The position numbers were made by a program, and so were the translations under genes. From the IMG/VR virus record IMGVR_UViG_3300017735_000094, positions 1 to 24,687 of that record: a stretch of 24,687 nucleotides of DNA; one strand, given 5' to 3'. Source of the stretch: a virus. Positions 1 through 7,105 of this stretch are shown in pieces. The notes below the pieces were generated by a model that did not search any database, was not told the DNA's origin, and was given only the letters and a program-made list of their open reading frames with translations. How positions within the stretch are numbered: position 1 is the first letter of the stretch; every line of letters starts with the position of its first letter.

Positions 1-2
1 GA

Positions 3-1787
3 ATAGGTGGCATAGATGGCTCAATTGGTAGCTCGATGTCAATTAGCCTAAGAACTGGCAAATGGTATGATCACGCGACCGAAGACAAAGGCGGTGATCT
101 CATATCGTTATATGCAGCCGTTGCAAATTTGACGCAGGGCGAAGCTGCAAGCGAATTGCAGGGCGAGGCTAATATACTGCGAATGCCTAAACAATCTAAG
201 GCTAATAAACCATTGGTTTCCGAGTCAGATTGGGAACACGCACTTACTAAGCCGACAACACCTGCGCCAGAACATTGGGAACATGGCGAACCGACAAAAG
301 TTTACAAATATGCAGACACCGCTGGCCGTCCAGTTGGAGTTATAATGCGGTGGGATTTGCCAGATGGCAGAAAAACAATCAGTCAATGTAGCTGGATGCG
401 CCATAAAAAGACCGACCGATGCACTTGGAAATGGCAAGCATTTAACGCTCCGCGACCAATTTACAACGCGGAGTTATTAGATAGAAAGCCAAATTCTACT
501 GTTGTCATAGTAGAGGGAGAAAAGGCAGCCGATGCACTATCAACCAAATTGCCGAGCCATGTTGTTGTGTCTTGGGCAGGTGGTTCTAAGGCAATTAACC
601 AGACCGATTGGGAAGTATTAAAGGATCGAAACGTAATTATTTGGCCAGATAACGACAGCCCAGGTAGAACCGCAGGAAAGGATTTGCAGGAACTAACTGG
701 CGGTAAGCTAATAGATGCGCCAAGCGATAAACCAAGCGGATGGGATGCTGCGGATGCAGTTTCTGAAGGTTGGACAACGCAAGGGCTAGAGGAATTGATA
801 GCCACAAGCATGGAACGCCAATCTTTTAATGTTTTGAGTGGTAACGAGGGCCGACCGCAATCTTCCGACGAAGCACTAGCGAGGCGACCAAATGTTATAA
901 TTGACGGCTTACTATACGAGCGATCTAAGTTACTGATTGGTGGCGTAGCCAAAGCCGGAAAGTCTCACTTTGCTATGTCTTTGTCGGCTTGCATGGCTTC
1001 TGGTCTGCCATTTTTAGAATGGAAGGCACCATCTCCGCAAAAGGTCTTATATGTAGACTTTGAGTTGCACGAATGGGAATTGAACGAGCGTTGCGCATCT
1101 GCTTGTAATTGGGATGTGCCAAACAACTTATCAACATTAAGTTTACGGAAGCATTACGATGTGCGCAGCACTAAGGAGGTGAGCCGAGTTCTAAAAACCA
1201 TCGACGCTAGTAAATACGACGTGATTATTCTCGATTGTCTTTACAAATTTAACAGCGCGGAGGATGAAAACGACAACGCAGCTATGAAAGCAATAGGTTC
1301 TTGGATGGACGAGATAATAGCCAAATACGGCATTACACCTATATTGATCCATCACTTTGGTAAAGGAGGTCAATCTGGCAAAGATGTTATTGATAGATTC
1401 CGAGGCGCATCGAGTGTCGTTGGAGAGATGGACGGCCTTATATCTATTATCAGCCATGAGAACGAGAATTGTTATATTGTAGACAGCGTCGTTAGATCAT
1501 TCAAATCAACGCCGGCGTTCGTCGCTCGATGGGATTATCCTCATTGGGTATTGTCTGAAGACCTAGATGCAAGTCGTGCTGCAAAGCCCGGTGCTAAGAA
1601 GAAGCAAGGCGACGGCAAAATATTAGACCAAATACCATTTGGTGAAGATAACGCGGTATTTTACAGCGATATTGTATTGGATATGAGCAAGGCAAACTTT
1701 GATCGGAGAAGGCAGAAAATAGACAAAATTAAGGTGATTAAGGTGCAGAACGCAGCCGGTCGAGCAGAGAACGCTTTTTACCAATAA
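3..1787 (+). CDS. Phage DNA primase-helicase (TOPRIM + RepA-like ATPase), 5' end outside window
   Basis: Probable replication protein that lays RNA primers and unwinds phage DNA. The frame is open to the left edge (first whole codon at base 3). The residues before the first ATG (base 36) continue a primase-like run ending in TGKWYDHATEDKGGDLISL, so the ATG is probably internal and the zinc-binding N-terminus lies outside the window. Numbered from that ATG: TOPRIM-like core at about 156-225 with VIVEGEKAADAL (157-168) and the acidic WPDNDSPG (203-210); Walker A GVAKAGKS at 303-310; Walker B VIILD at 396-400; and an HHFGKG segment (439-444) followed by a RFRGASS stretch, as in RepA/AAA_25 helicases. 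The domain order fits phage and plasmid primase-helicases. No terminator follows directly; about 335 bases of non-coding DNA separate it from the next gene. Confidence 0.85.
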   Translation: MGGIDGSIGSSMSISLRTGKWYDHATEDKGGDLISLYAAVANLTQGEAASELQGEANILRMPKQSKANKPLVSESDWEHALTKPTTPAPEHWEHGEPTKVYKYADTAGRPVGVIMRWDLPDGRKTISQCSWMRHKKTDRCTWKWQAFNAPRPIYNAELLDRKPNSTVVIVEGEKAADALSTKLPSHVVVSWAGGSKAINQTDWEVLKDRNVIIWPDNDSPGRTAGKDLQELTGGKLIDAPSDKPSGWDAADAVSEGWTTQGLEELIATSMERQSFNVLSGNEGRPQSSDEALARRPNVIIDGLLYERSKLLIGGVAKAGKSHFAMSLSACMASGLPFLEWKAPSPQKVLYVDFELHEWELNERCASACNWDVPNNLSTLSLRKHYDVRSTKEVSRVLKTIDASKYDVIILDCLYKFNSAEDENDNAAMKAIGSWMDEIIAKYGITPILIHHFGKGGQSGKDVIDRFRGASSVVGEMDGLISIISHENENCYIVDSVVRSFKSTPAFVARWDYPHWVLSEDLDASRAAKPGAKKKQGDGKILDQIPFGEDNAVFYSDIVLDMSKANFDRRRQKIDKIKVIKVQNAAGRAENAFYQ

Positions 1788-1820
1788 TAACGATAAGTTT
1801 ACCTTATGCAGATTAAATAC

Positions 1821-1857
1821 GATAGAGGAGCATCTAATATGATAGAGGAAGCATCTA
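1821..1857 (+). repeat. Two-copy tandem repeat, period 20
   Basis: GATAGAGGAGCATCTA at 1821-1836 recurs at 1841-1857 as GATAGAGGAAGCATCTA, with one extra A. Two adjacent copies upstream of a possible promoter could be operator half-sites or a simple duplication. Confidence 0.6.
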
Positions 1858-1931
1858 TCCTAGTGTTTAAGCGGTTCTACGTCATGCAGATTAGTTTAGT
1901 TAAGCACATTAAAACAGCATTAGTATCGATG

Positions 1932-1953
1932 GTGTGGGGCCAAAAGCCCACAC
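1932..1953 (+). other. GC-rich hairpin in intergenic region
   Basis: GTGTGGGGC (1932-1940) pairs with GCCCACAC (1946-1953) around the loop CAAAA, with one bulged G. No T-run follows, so it does not look like an intrinsic terminator. It may be an RNA structural element or a protein site. Confidence 0.45.
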
Positions 1954-2123
1954 ATCTAGACTCGTTCCTCATAATAATTAAATCTCTTAAGGGTGATGAG
2001 GAAGGAAGGAATATATTTTTAATATCCCCTAGTCATCACAAAAGTATATAGAGATTGTTTGTGTAGATAATTAGCATGCCCCAATGGCTATTGAATGAGA
2101 CACTTAAACAATTCGCATAGGTA

Positions 2124-2152
2124 TTGACACAATCTTGTGTGTGTATTGCATC
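2124..2152 (+). promoter_or_regulatory. Promoter-like TTGACA 35 bases before the RHH gene start
   Basis: TTGACA at 2124-2129 is a perfect sigma-70-type -35 hexamer. The -10 position 17 bases later reads TGCATC, a weak match. The hexamer lies exactly 35 bases before the ATG at 2159, the same distance as at three later genes, so the position is better supported than the -10. If active, the RNA would start at or next to the ATG. Confidence 0.4.
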
Positions 2153-2158
2153 CATCCC

Positions 2159-2329
2159 ATGACAACAAATACAAAAGATAAACCAAACAGTAAGATGGTT
2201 TCATTTAGAATGCCCATCCAATATGTTAACCTGCTGCAAGAACTATCAGATAAGTTTGGGCTGCCTAAGTCAGAAATATTAAGGAGAGGCTTGGATTCCA
2301 TGAATAAAGCCGACCAGGGTGTTAGTTAA
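2159..2329 (+). CDS. Small ribbon-helix-helix (CopG/Arc-type) DNA-binding protein
   Basis: A 56-residue protein. A hydrophilic lead of about 12 residues is followed by a beta strand KMVSFRMP (12-19), helix YVNLLQELSDKFG (22-34), turn LPKSE (35-39) and helix ILRRGLDSMN (40-49), the ribbon-helix-helix pattern. Such dimers bind operators and usually act as repressors, or as antitoxins if a toxin is adjacent; no toxin-like gene is seen here. An upstream in-frame TTG (2135) would add eight residues, but the ATG at 2159 fits the fold and the TTGACA spacing. No SD is visible. It precedes the methyltransferase/terminase block and may regulate it, which is inference. Confidence 0.7.
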   Translation: MTTNTKDKPNSKMVSFRMPIQYVNLLQELSDKFGLPKSEILRRGLDSMNKADQGVS

Positions 2330-2420
2330 TTGGCCCCCAGTTAGAAGGCTTCCGTTCTCAAAAATATTTAGGGTAAACTGACTTGGTGCGTTTTTTTACG
2401 CAAAACAAAAAAAAAATTAT
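2330..2420 (+). other. Short leader before the methyltransferase gene
   Basis: An A/T-rich gap of 91 bases. A small inverted repeat TGCGT/ACGCA (2387-2391 and 2398-2402) surrounds a T-run, and an A-run lies immediately before the ATG at 2421. No SD and no clear -35/-10 pair are visible. The following gene is either translated from an A-rich leader or transcribed from further upstream. Confidence 0.35.
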
Positions 2421-3668
2421 ATGGCACAAAAAATTGAACAACTAAAAGCAGCAGACTTAATTCCTTACGCAGGGAATACTAGAACGCACGACGAAAAACA
2501 GGTGGCGCAGGTTGCGGCTAGCATTAAAGAGTTTGGCTTTACTAATCCAATCTTAGTGGATGGCGACAACGGAATCATTGCTGGGCATGGAAGATTGCTC
2601 GCTGCTCAAAAACTAGGTTTGGAAGATGTGCCTTGTTTGCGACTCGGCCATTTAACCGACGCGCAGCGCAGAGCATATATCATAGCCGACAACAAGTTAG
2701 CTTTGAATGCCGGTTGGGATGAGGATGCGCTAGCCACCGAAATCGAGAGATTGCTAGAAGATGGATTTGATCTAGACCTAACTGGATTCGGAGAAGATGA
2801 GATTGCTGACTTTTTGGACCAGGGCGAAAAGGATGGTTTAACCGATGACGACGACGTGCCAGATGCTTCCGACGACCTAGTTACTATTACAGGCGATGTT
2901 TGGAAAATGGGAAAGCATCGGCTACTTTGTGGAGATAGCACAAGCACAGAAGATTTGCTAAAGCTATGCGAAGGACAACTCGTCGATATGTGGCTGACCG
3001 ATCCTCCGTATAATGTAGCTTACGAAGGCAAAACGGCTGATGCGCTGACAATACAAAACGACAAAATGGCCGATGGGAACTTTAGAGATTTCCTTCGTGC
3101 AGCGTATTCTGCTGCGGATAGCGTGATGAAAGCAGGCGCGGTATTTTACATCTGGCACGCAGACAGCGAAGGATACAATTTTAGGGGCGCAGCGCACGAT
3201 GTAAATTGGAAGGTTCGCCAATGCCTAATATGGAAAAAGTCGTCAATGGTTATGGGCCGACAAGATTATCATTGGATGCACGAACCTTGTTTATATGGGT
3301 GGAAGGAAGGCGCAGGGCATTTGTGGGCATCCGACAGAACGCAAACGACAATTCTAGAATTCCAAAGACCTAGCAGAAGCACCGAGCATCCAACGATGAA
3401 GCCGGTTGATTTGTTTTCTTATCAAATGCTTAACAATACAAAGGGCGACGACCTAGTTTTAGACAGCTTTGCTGGTTCTGGCACAACTGCAATTGTTTGC
3501 GAAAAGCACAACCGGCAGGCTAGAATTGTTGAACTTGATCCAAAATACTGCGATGTGATTGTTAGGCGTTGGCAGGAGTTTACTGGTAGCGAAGCCGTCA
3601 ATGAAGCAACTGGTCTTACATTTGAGAAGACCGAAGCTAAAATGAAGGGCAACCCGGTTGATGGCTAA
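2421..3668 (+). CDS. ParB/sulfiredoxin-like domain fused to DNA methyltransferase
   Basis: A 415-residue fusion. Residues about 1-90 are ParB/Srx-like with the signature IIAGHGRLLAAQKLG (52-66). Residues about 155-385 are an AdoMet-dependent DNA methyltransferase of the beta-type order: catalytic DPPY at 194-197, then the AdoMet site DSFAGSGTT at 348-356, with the presumed target-recognition stretch between them. DPPY favours N6-adenine over N4-cytosine, but the sequence does not settle this. An acidic linker (about 137-152) joins the domains. The fusion is frequent in phages and mobile elements. No restriction endonuclease lies beside it, so it is probably an orphan methylase protecting phage DNA or marking it for packaging. 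Its 3' end overlaps the next start by 8 bases, suggesting translational coupling. Confidence 0.9.
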   Translation: MAQKIEQLKAADLIPYAGNTRTHDEKQVAQVAASIKEFGFTNPILVDGDNGIIAGHGRLLAAQKLGLEDVPCLRLGHLTDAQRRAYIIADNKLALNAGWDEDALATEIERLLEDGFDLDLTGFGEDEIADFLDQGEKDGLTDDDDVPDASDDLVTITGDVWKMGKHRLLCGDSTSTEDLLKLCEGQLVDMWLTDPPYNVAYEGKTADALTIQNDKMADGNFRDFLRAAYSAADSVMKAGAVFYIWHADSEGYNFRGAAHDVNWKVRQCLIWKKSSMVMGRQDYHWMHEPCLYGWKEGAGHLWASDRTQTTILEFQRPSRSTEHPTMKPVDLFSYQMLNNTKGDDLVLDSFAGSGTTAIVCEKHNRQARIVELDPKYCDVIVRRWQEFTGSEAVNEATGLTFEKTEAKMKGNPVDG

Positions 3669-4485
3669 AGAAGAAAAAGCCATCCCATTTGACGCTATTA
3701 GAAAGCGTAACATTGCCAATATCTTAACTAAGGTAAAAGCCGGAAAGTCTTTGACTACTTCCGAGCAGCGGACGCTCGATGACGAAGAAGCGCGGGCCAA
3801 CGGCAAACGCGAAAAGCGCACGATTGCGCAAATGTCAAAAGAATATCATGCTGCGGTAAGAACTATAAACAGGTGGGTTAAGCTAGAAGCACCATTTGAG
3901 GATGACCAGGCAATGAACGCTTTTGTAATGAAACAAAAGCACATCCCCAAAGAATTCATTAAATGGCAAATATCTAAGGGTTTTACAAAGTTAGAGGAAG
4001 CGACCGACGAAGAAATAGGCGACGAGTTTGAAAGCCAAGTTAAGCTGCGCGACTTCTACTTTAGCAAACTTAGCGGCGCAGCTAAAAGAAACGATCAAAA
4101 CCAGATTAAGTATTGGAATGAACTGCTGCTTAAAACGGAAGAAAGTATGCGGCGCACCGAAGCGCACCAGAAAAAGTTTGATTTAGAAAGCGGCGAAACA
4201 ATCGACCGGGCCGAAGTGCAGCGGATATTGGCTGCAGTAATATACGCAGGGAACGTATGCGTAAGATCGCAAATAAAAGAGATTGCCGAGGTTTTGGCTG
4301 CAGAGTCATCGCCGGCCCAAATATATGAAATTTTGTCACCGGCTATCTTGGGCGGTCGCATATTTGAGGGCTTTAAGACACTTACCAAGTCGGAAAGCCA
4401 AGTCAAATTGCCGATGTGGGTAGTTGAATGCGTCCAAAGCGAAGGCGAGAACTATCTGGAAGGAGTCGACGTTGTTGCTAAATAA
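3661..4485 (+). CDS. Probable terminase small subunit (HTH DNA-binding)
   Basis: A 274-residue protein from the ATG at 3661; an in-frame TTG three bases earlier is less likely. RTIAQMSKEYHAAVRTINRWVKL (about residues 53-75) reads as a helix-turn-helix, preceded by a lysine-rich stretch (KAGKSLTTSEQRTL) of the kind seen in phage packaging HTH proteins. The rest is charged and largely helical, which would suit oligomerisation. It lies directly upstream of the large terminase and overlaps it by 14 bases from the chosen TTG start. Small subunits recognise the packaging site and load the motor. The call rests on position plus HTH; sequence similarity is not decisive. Confidence 0.65.
   Translation: MAKEEKAIPFDAIRKRNIANILTKVKAGKSLTTSEQRTLDDEEARANGKREKRTIAQMSKEYHAAVRTINRWVKLEAPFEDDQAMNAFVMKQKHIPKEFIKWQISKGFTKLEEATDEEIGDEFESQVKLRDFYFSKLSGAAKRNDQNQIKYWNELLLKTEESMRRTEAHQKKFDLESGETIDRAEVQRILAAVIYAGNVCVRSQIKEIAEVLAAESSPAQIYEILSPAILGGRIFEGFKTLTKSESQVKLPMWVVECVQSEGENYLEGVDVVAK
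4458..4474 (+). promoter_or_regulatory. Strong ribosome binding site that sets a TTG start for the large terminase
   Basis: GGAAGGAG at 4458-4465 lies 6 bases before TTG 4472 (another in-frame TTG follows at 4475). The frame is open back to a TTG at 4424, but that codon has no such site. The SD therefore supports 4472, inside the 3' end of the small-subunit gene. Confidence 0.7.
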
Positions 4486-6256
4486 ATATCAAAAAGTTAA
4501 CCCGGTTAACTGGTGCGAGCGCAATATAACGTTAGATTACGGAAAATTTAATTCTAATTTTCATCCGCTGCTAATTGAGCCAATGCGTGCTTTGGCTAAT
4601 TGCCGAGGTAAAACTGTGGGCCTAATTGGATCGGTGCAGCACATTAAAACGCTGCTTGCGCAGCTTTGGCAGCTGTATTGTTTACACGTCGAGCCTGGTC
4701 GCGCTGCGATGTATGATTTGACTGAATCTGCGCTTAAAGAGTTTAGCGACGATAAGTTTACGCCATTGATTGATTCTACTGATAGAATATTAGATTTAAT
4801 ACCAGACCAACAATACCGGCGCACTAAATTTTTTACTTCGACAAATGCTGGTGCTATTCGCTTGTTGTCGGCAAATGTTCTTGCAGCGCGTAATTCAAAA
4901 ACACTTGAACGCATAACCGCAGACGAATCTTGGGCTTACGGCCACAACTGGCTGGATCAAATAAAAGACCGCATGAGCAGCTATTCTTGGAGTTGGCAGA
5001 TGTTTTTGCCAACTTCCGGGCAAACAAAAGGAAGCGAACTAGACAAGATGTGGCAAAGGTCGCAAAAGAAAACTTGGCACATCAAATGCGAATGCTGCGG
5101 TGAGTTCATTCCTTACATTTGGAGGCAGGTATCGACCGGGAATAAAATCCCAGTTGGAGGTATGCGATGGGCTGCTAAAGAAGATTATACCAACGAGGAA
5201 GGTAAAATAAATTTCACCGCTTTGGCTGCATCAGTTTATTACGAATGCCAACTATGCGGAGGCAAAATAGAAGCCGATTTATCTAAACAAAAAGTTCGCA
5301 ATCAAACGGGCAAGTATATTGCGCTGAATCCTTCCGGTGATGAATCTTTGGATTTTTATAGTTACAACGCAATGGCGCACATCGATTGGACTAATCTTGT
5401 GGAGCAGTTTAAGTTGGCGCAAATAAACCGCGAACGTGGCGCATTAGATTCTTTAGAAAACTTTGTGCGAAAACGGCTGGCCGAAGCTTGGGCCGATGAA
5501 GATTACGTTTCAGCCGATGTGCAGCAAACCGCAGCAGGAGGTTACAATTTGCAGAACGCCTGGGATGCAGCAAATCAATTTATATTTTGCACAGTAGACG
5601 TGCAAAAGGATCATTACTATTACTTGATTAGGTCTTGGGCCATAGTAGAAGGAACGTTAAGAACGAGATTACTTGATTGCCGGAAGGTTGTGACAACGGG
5701 CGAAATAGCCGATGCCTGCAATCGCTGGAAGATTCCGCAGAACGCTTTGGGTTCTGGCGGTGCTTGCCGAGTATTTTTAGATGGAAATTATAACACCAAC
5801 CAAGTGCAGCGTATTGCGCTAGAAAACAACTGGATGGTGTTTCGAGGTGATTCAGCTAAGGATTACATGAACCGAGATGGCTTTCGCCGCATATATTCTG
5901 ATTTGAAGCCAGTTGACGCATACGATGGAACTTCTGGAAGCCGAGGTGCCAGGGTTGGGCAATTCTTCTTTTCTAAGCAATCGGCAAAAAACCGCCTTAG
6001 TTTGATACGCTCGTTAACCGACCATCGAGGCGATCCAATATGGACGCACGCAGATGACGCCGGCGCAATGTATGAAAGGCAAATAAATGCTTGGGCTAAG
6101 ATTGCCAAGACTAAGCCAGATGGTTCCGTTTTCTACGATTGGATCAATCGCGACAAACACAACGACCACTTTTATGATTGCGAGGCAATGCAGGTTGTTT
6201 GCGCTGCGATGTGCAAGTCACTAGGAACTGAAAGTATTATTGTAGATGAGGAGTGA
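4472..6256 (+). CDS. Phage terminase large subunit, GpA family
   Basis: A 594-residue motor-nuclease that packages DNA through the portal. Evidence for the lambda gpA/Phage_GPA family: a nucleotide-loop segment at about 53-60 (GSVQHIKT), an acidic ADESWAY at 150-156 in the Walker B/catalytic region, a cysteine cluster CECCG (206-210) matched by CQLCG (259-263) as in GpA-type terminases, the nuclease-like stretch FCTVDVQKDHYY, and near the C-terminus HNDHFYDCEAM resembling the conserved N-D-x-x-D-C segment. The nucleotide loop is unusual: Ile replaces the Gly before Lys, and a Gly sits where many relatives have Lys. The start is TTG 4472 because of the SD. The stop overlaps the upstream end of the next reading frame, suggesting coupling. 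Confidence 0.9.
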   Translation: MLLNKYQKVNPVNWCERNITLDYGKFNSNFHPLLIEPMRALANCRGKTVGLIGSVQHIKTLLAQLWQLYCLHVEPGRAAMYDLTESALKEFSDDKFTPLIDSTDRILDLIPDQQYRRTKFFTSTNAGAIRLLSANVLAARNSKTLERITADESWAYGHNWLDQIKDRMSSYSWSWQMFLPTSGQTKGSELDKMWQRSQKKTWHIKCECCGEFIPYIWRQVSTGNKIPVGGMRWAAKEDYTNEEGKINFTALAASVYYECQLCGGKIEADLSKQKVRNQTGKYIALNPSGDESLDFYSYNAMAHIDWTNLVEQFKLAQINRERGALDSLENFVRKRLAEAWADEDYVSADVQQTAAGGYNLQNAWDAANQFIFCTVDVQKDHYYYLIRSWAIVEGTLRTRLLDCRKVVTTGEIADACNRWKIPQNALGSGGACRVFLDGNYNTNQVQRIALENNWMVFRGDSAKDYMNRDGFRRIYSDLKPVDAYDGTSGSRGARVGQFFFSKQSAKNRLSLIRSLTDHRGDPIWTHADDAGAMYERQINAWAKIAKTKPDGSVFYDWINRDKHNDHFYDCEAMQVVCAAMCKSLGTESIIVDEE

Positions 6257-6261
6257 TTGTA

Positions 6262-6609
6262 TTGACAATAAGGTTTGATCGACTAAGTTATGTGAATAGC
6301 AAGAACGCTATTATTAACAATAATAATATAAATATGAGACACGTAGGAATACAAAAAACTAGCATGGGAACATTAAGAAAAACAGTTGATGTTGATTATT
6401 ACGTTCCGCGAAAAGGCGACACGCTTAAATTGTGGGGTGTAAGAGTTAAACTAACAAAAGACCTAAGACCTAGAATTAAAGTAGGTTGGGATGGCGAAAA
6501 ATACGTCGGCAGTATAATGAGAACCAATGATGGTCTAGACAAAGTGGTTTTTGCAGGAGGCGACGGGCTTGGTTGGAGACAAGGCGAACCTTACGAAAAG
6601 CAAAGTTAG
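6262..6609 (+). CDS. Unknown small basic protein after the large terminase
   Basis: A 115-residue protein from TTG 6262, chosen because GAGGAG (6248-6253) lies 8 bases upstream; ATG 6334 is the main alternative and gives 91 residues. The first 25 residues are Asn-rich (NAIINNNNIN). The body is basic and looks beta-rich (YYVPRKGDTLKLWGVRVKL, then KVGWDGEKYVG), with a Gly-rich end. I do not recognise the family. It is the last gene before the double terminator and so part of the methylase-terminase transcription unit. A role in packaging or head completion is possible from position only. The start codon is also the first codon of a TTGACA hexamer, so that hexamer may be coding rather than a promoter. 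Confidence 0.55.
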   Translation: MTIRFDRLSYVNSKNAIINNNNINMRHVGIQKTSMGTLRKTVDVDYYVPRKGDTLKLWGVRVKLTKDLRPRIKVGWDGEKYVGSIMRTNDGLDKVVFAGGDGLGWRQGEPYEKQS

Positions 6610-6630
6610 TAAATTACTAATTTACCAAAC

Positions 6631-6659
6631 AAGCTCCACAGCAATGTGGGGCTTTTTTT
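6631..6659 (+). terminator. Intrinsic terminator after the terminase block (first of two)
   Basis: AAGCTCCACA (6631-6640) pairs with TGTGGGGCTT (6645-6654) around a GCAA tetraloop. The stem is 10 bp with one G-T pair and runs into a T-run to 6659. A stable stem, tetraloop and T-tract make this a strong Rho-independent terminator for + strand transcription. Confidence 0.9.
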
Positions 6660-6697
6660 GGGGCGTGAAAACATTAGGGCTTTCACGCCCCTTTTTT
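6660..6697 (+). terminator. Intrinsic terminator after the terminase block (second of two)
   Basis: GGGGCGTGAAA (6660-6670) pairs perfectly with TTTCACGCCCC (6681-6691) around a 10-base loop, followed by six T (6692-6697). It abuts the first terminator and gives a fail-safe stop between the packaging and head blocks. Confidence 0.9.
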
Positions 6698-6714
6698 GTA
6701 TTAATTTAGGCGCA

Positions 6715-6743
6715 TTGACATTTTATAGTTTTTTGCTCATAAA
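6715..6743 (+). promoter_or_regulatory. Promoter for the head genes
   Basis: TTGACA at 6715-6720, 17 bases, then CATAAA at 6738-6743, eight bases before the ATG at 6752. It lies 18 bases beyond the double terminator, where a new transcript is needed. The expected RNA start is within a few bases of the ATG, so the message would be nearly leaderless; no SD is present. Confidence 0.6.
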
Positions 6744-6751
6744 GAAAATAC

Positions 6752-7105
6752 ATGAGAAGTCTTTTGTTTGTTATATGGATCAAATCGTCTAAAGACGCGG
6801 CAACCGCATTGTCTATAATAGAGACCTTGGCACTTGGTGAGTTTGATACGCAATCAAGAGGTGGCGCACGCATTGTTTCTGCAAATGTAGCAGGAAAACA
6901 ATTTCAATACGAATTACCGGCTGAATGGTCGGCCCAAGATTTTATTGAGCAACTGAGGTTGCTTTACAAGGTTGTTACAACTGGCGGTGCTAGTGGCGGT
7001 CAGATGACAGATTCTGAAATAGAATCATACGTCATCGATGCAGACAACCAAGTCACGAACGTCACCAAAGCACGCTTTGCTGACCAAGCAGGAGGTAGAT
7101 ACTAA
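6752..7105 (+). CDS. gpW-like head completion protein candidate
   Basis: A 117-residue protein between the terminase block and the portal gene, exactly where lambda W sits between A and B. Residues about 13-72 resemble the gpW layout: a helix (DAATALSIIETLALGEF), a short strand pair around a turn (RIVSANVAGKQFQYEL) and a second helix (SAQDFIEQLRLLYKVV). gpW plugs the filled head and prepares it for tail attachment. This protein is longer than lambda gpW (68 residues), having a hydrophobic lead (MRSLLFVIWI) and a 40-residue tail. Its stop overlaps the portal ATG (TAATG). The assignment is by position and predicted fold and would need profile comparison. Confidence 0.5.
   Translation: MRSLLFVIWIKSSKDAATALSIIETLALGEFDTQSRGGARIVSANVAGKQFQYELPAEWSAQDFIEQLRLLYKVVTTGGASGGQMTDSEIESYVIDADNQVTNVTKARFADQAGGRY

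Larger units (their letters stand above)
1788..2123 (+). other. Intergenic stretch with repeats and hairpins, no convincing gene
   Basis: The longest gene-poor stretch in the window. An 81-codon frame (1806-2051) is open but resembles no protein type I know and has no SD. Visible structure: an imperfect tandem repeat (1821-1836 and 1841-1857, differing by one inserted A); ATGCAGATTA at 1806-1815 and 1884-1893; a GC-rich hairpin at 1932-1953; and inverted arms GTGATGA/TCATCAC at 1993-1999 and 2033-2039. It may be a control region or a small RNA gene between the replication gene and the packaging block. That role is inference. Confidence 0.5.

Noticed and set aside
461-952. 163-codon minus-strand frame
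   Set aside because: Lies entirely within the primase-helicase gene, whose domains are clear; an antisense shadow.
1932-1953. Intrinsic terminator after the primase gene
   Set aside because: The hairpin is followed by CATCTAGACTC, with no T-run, and lies about 145 bases after the stop.
1806-2051. 81-codon + strand frame in the intergenic region
   Set aside because: No SD, no resemblance to a protein family, contains the tandem repeat and hairpins; treated as structured non-coding DNA, though a gene is not excluded.
2135-2158. TTG start for the RHH protein
   Set aside because: It would add eight residues outside the fold and lose the 35-base spacing; ATG 2159 is simpler.
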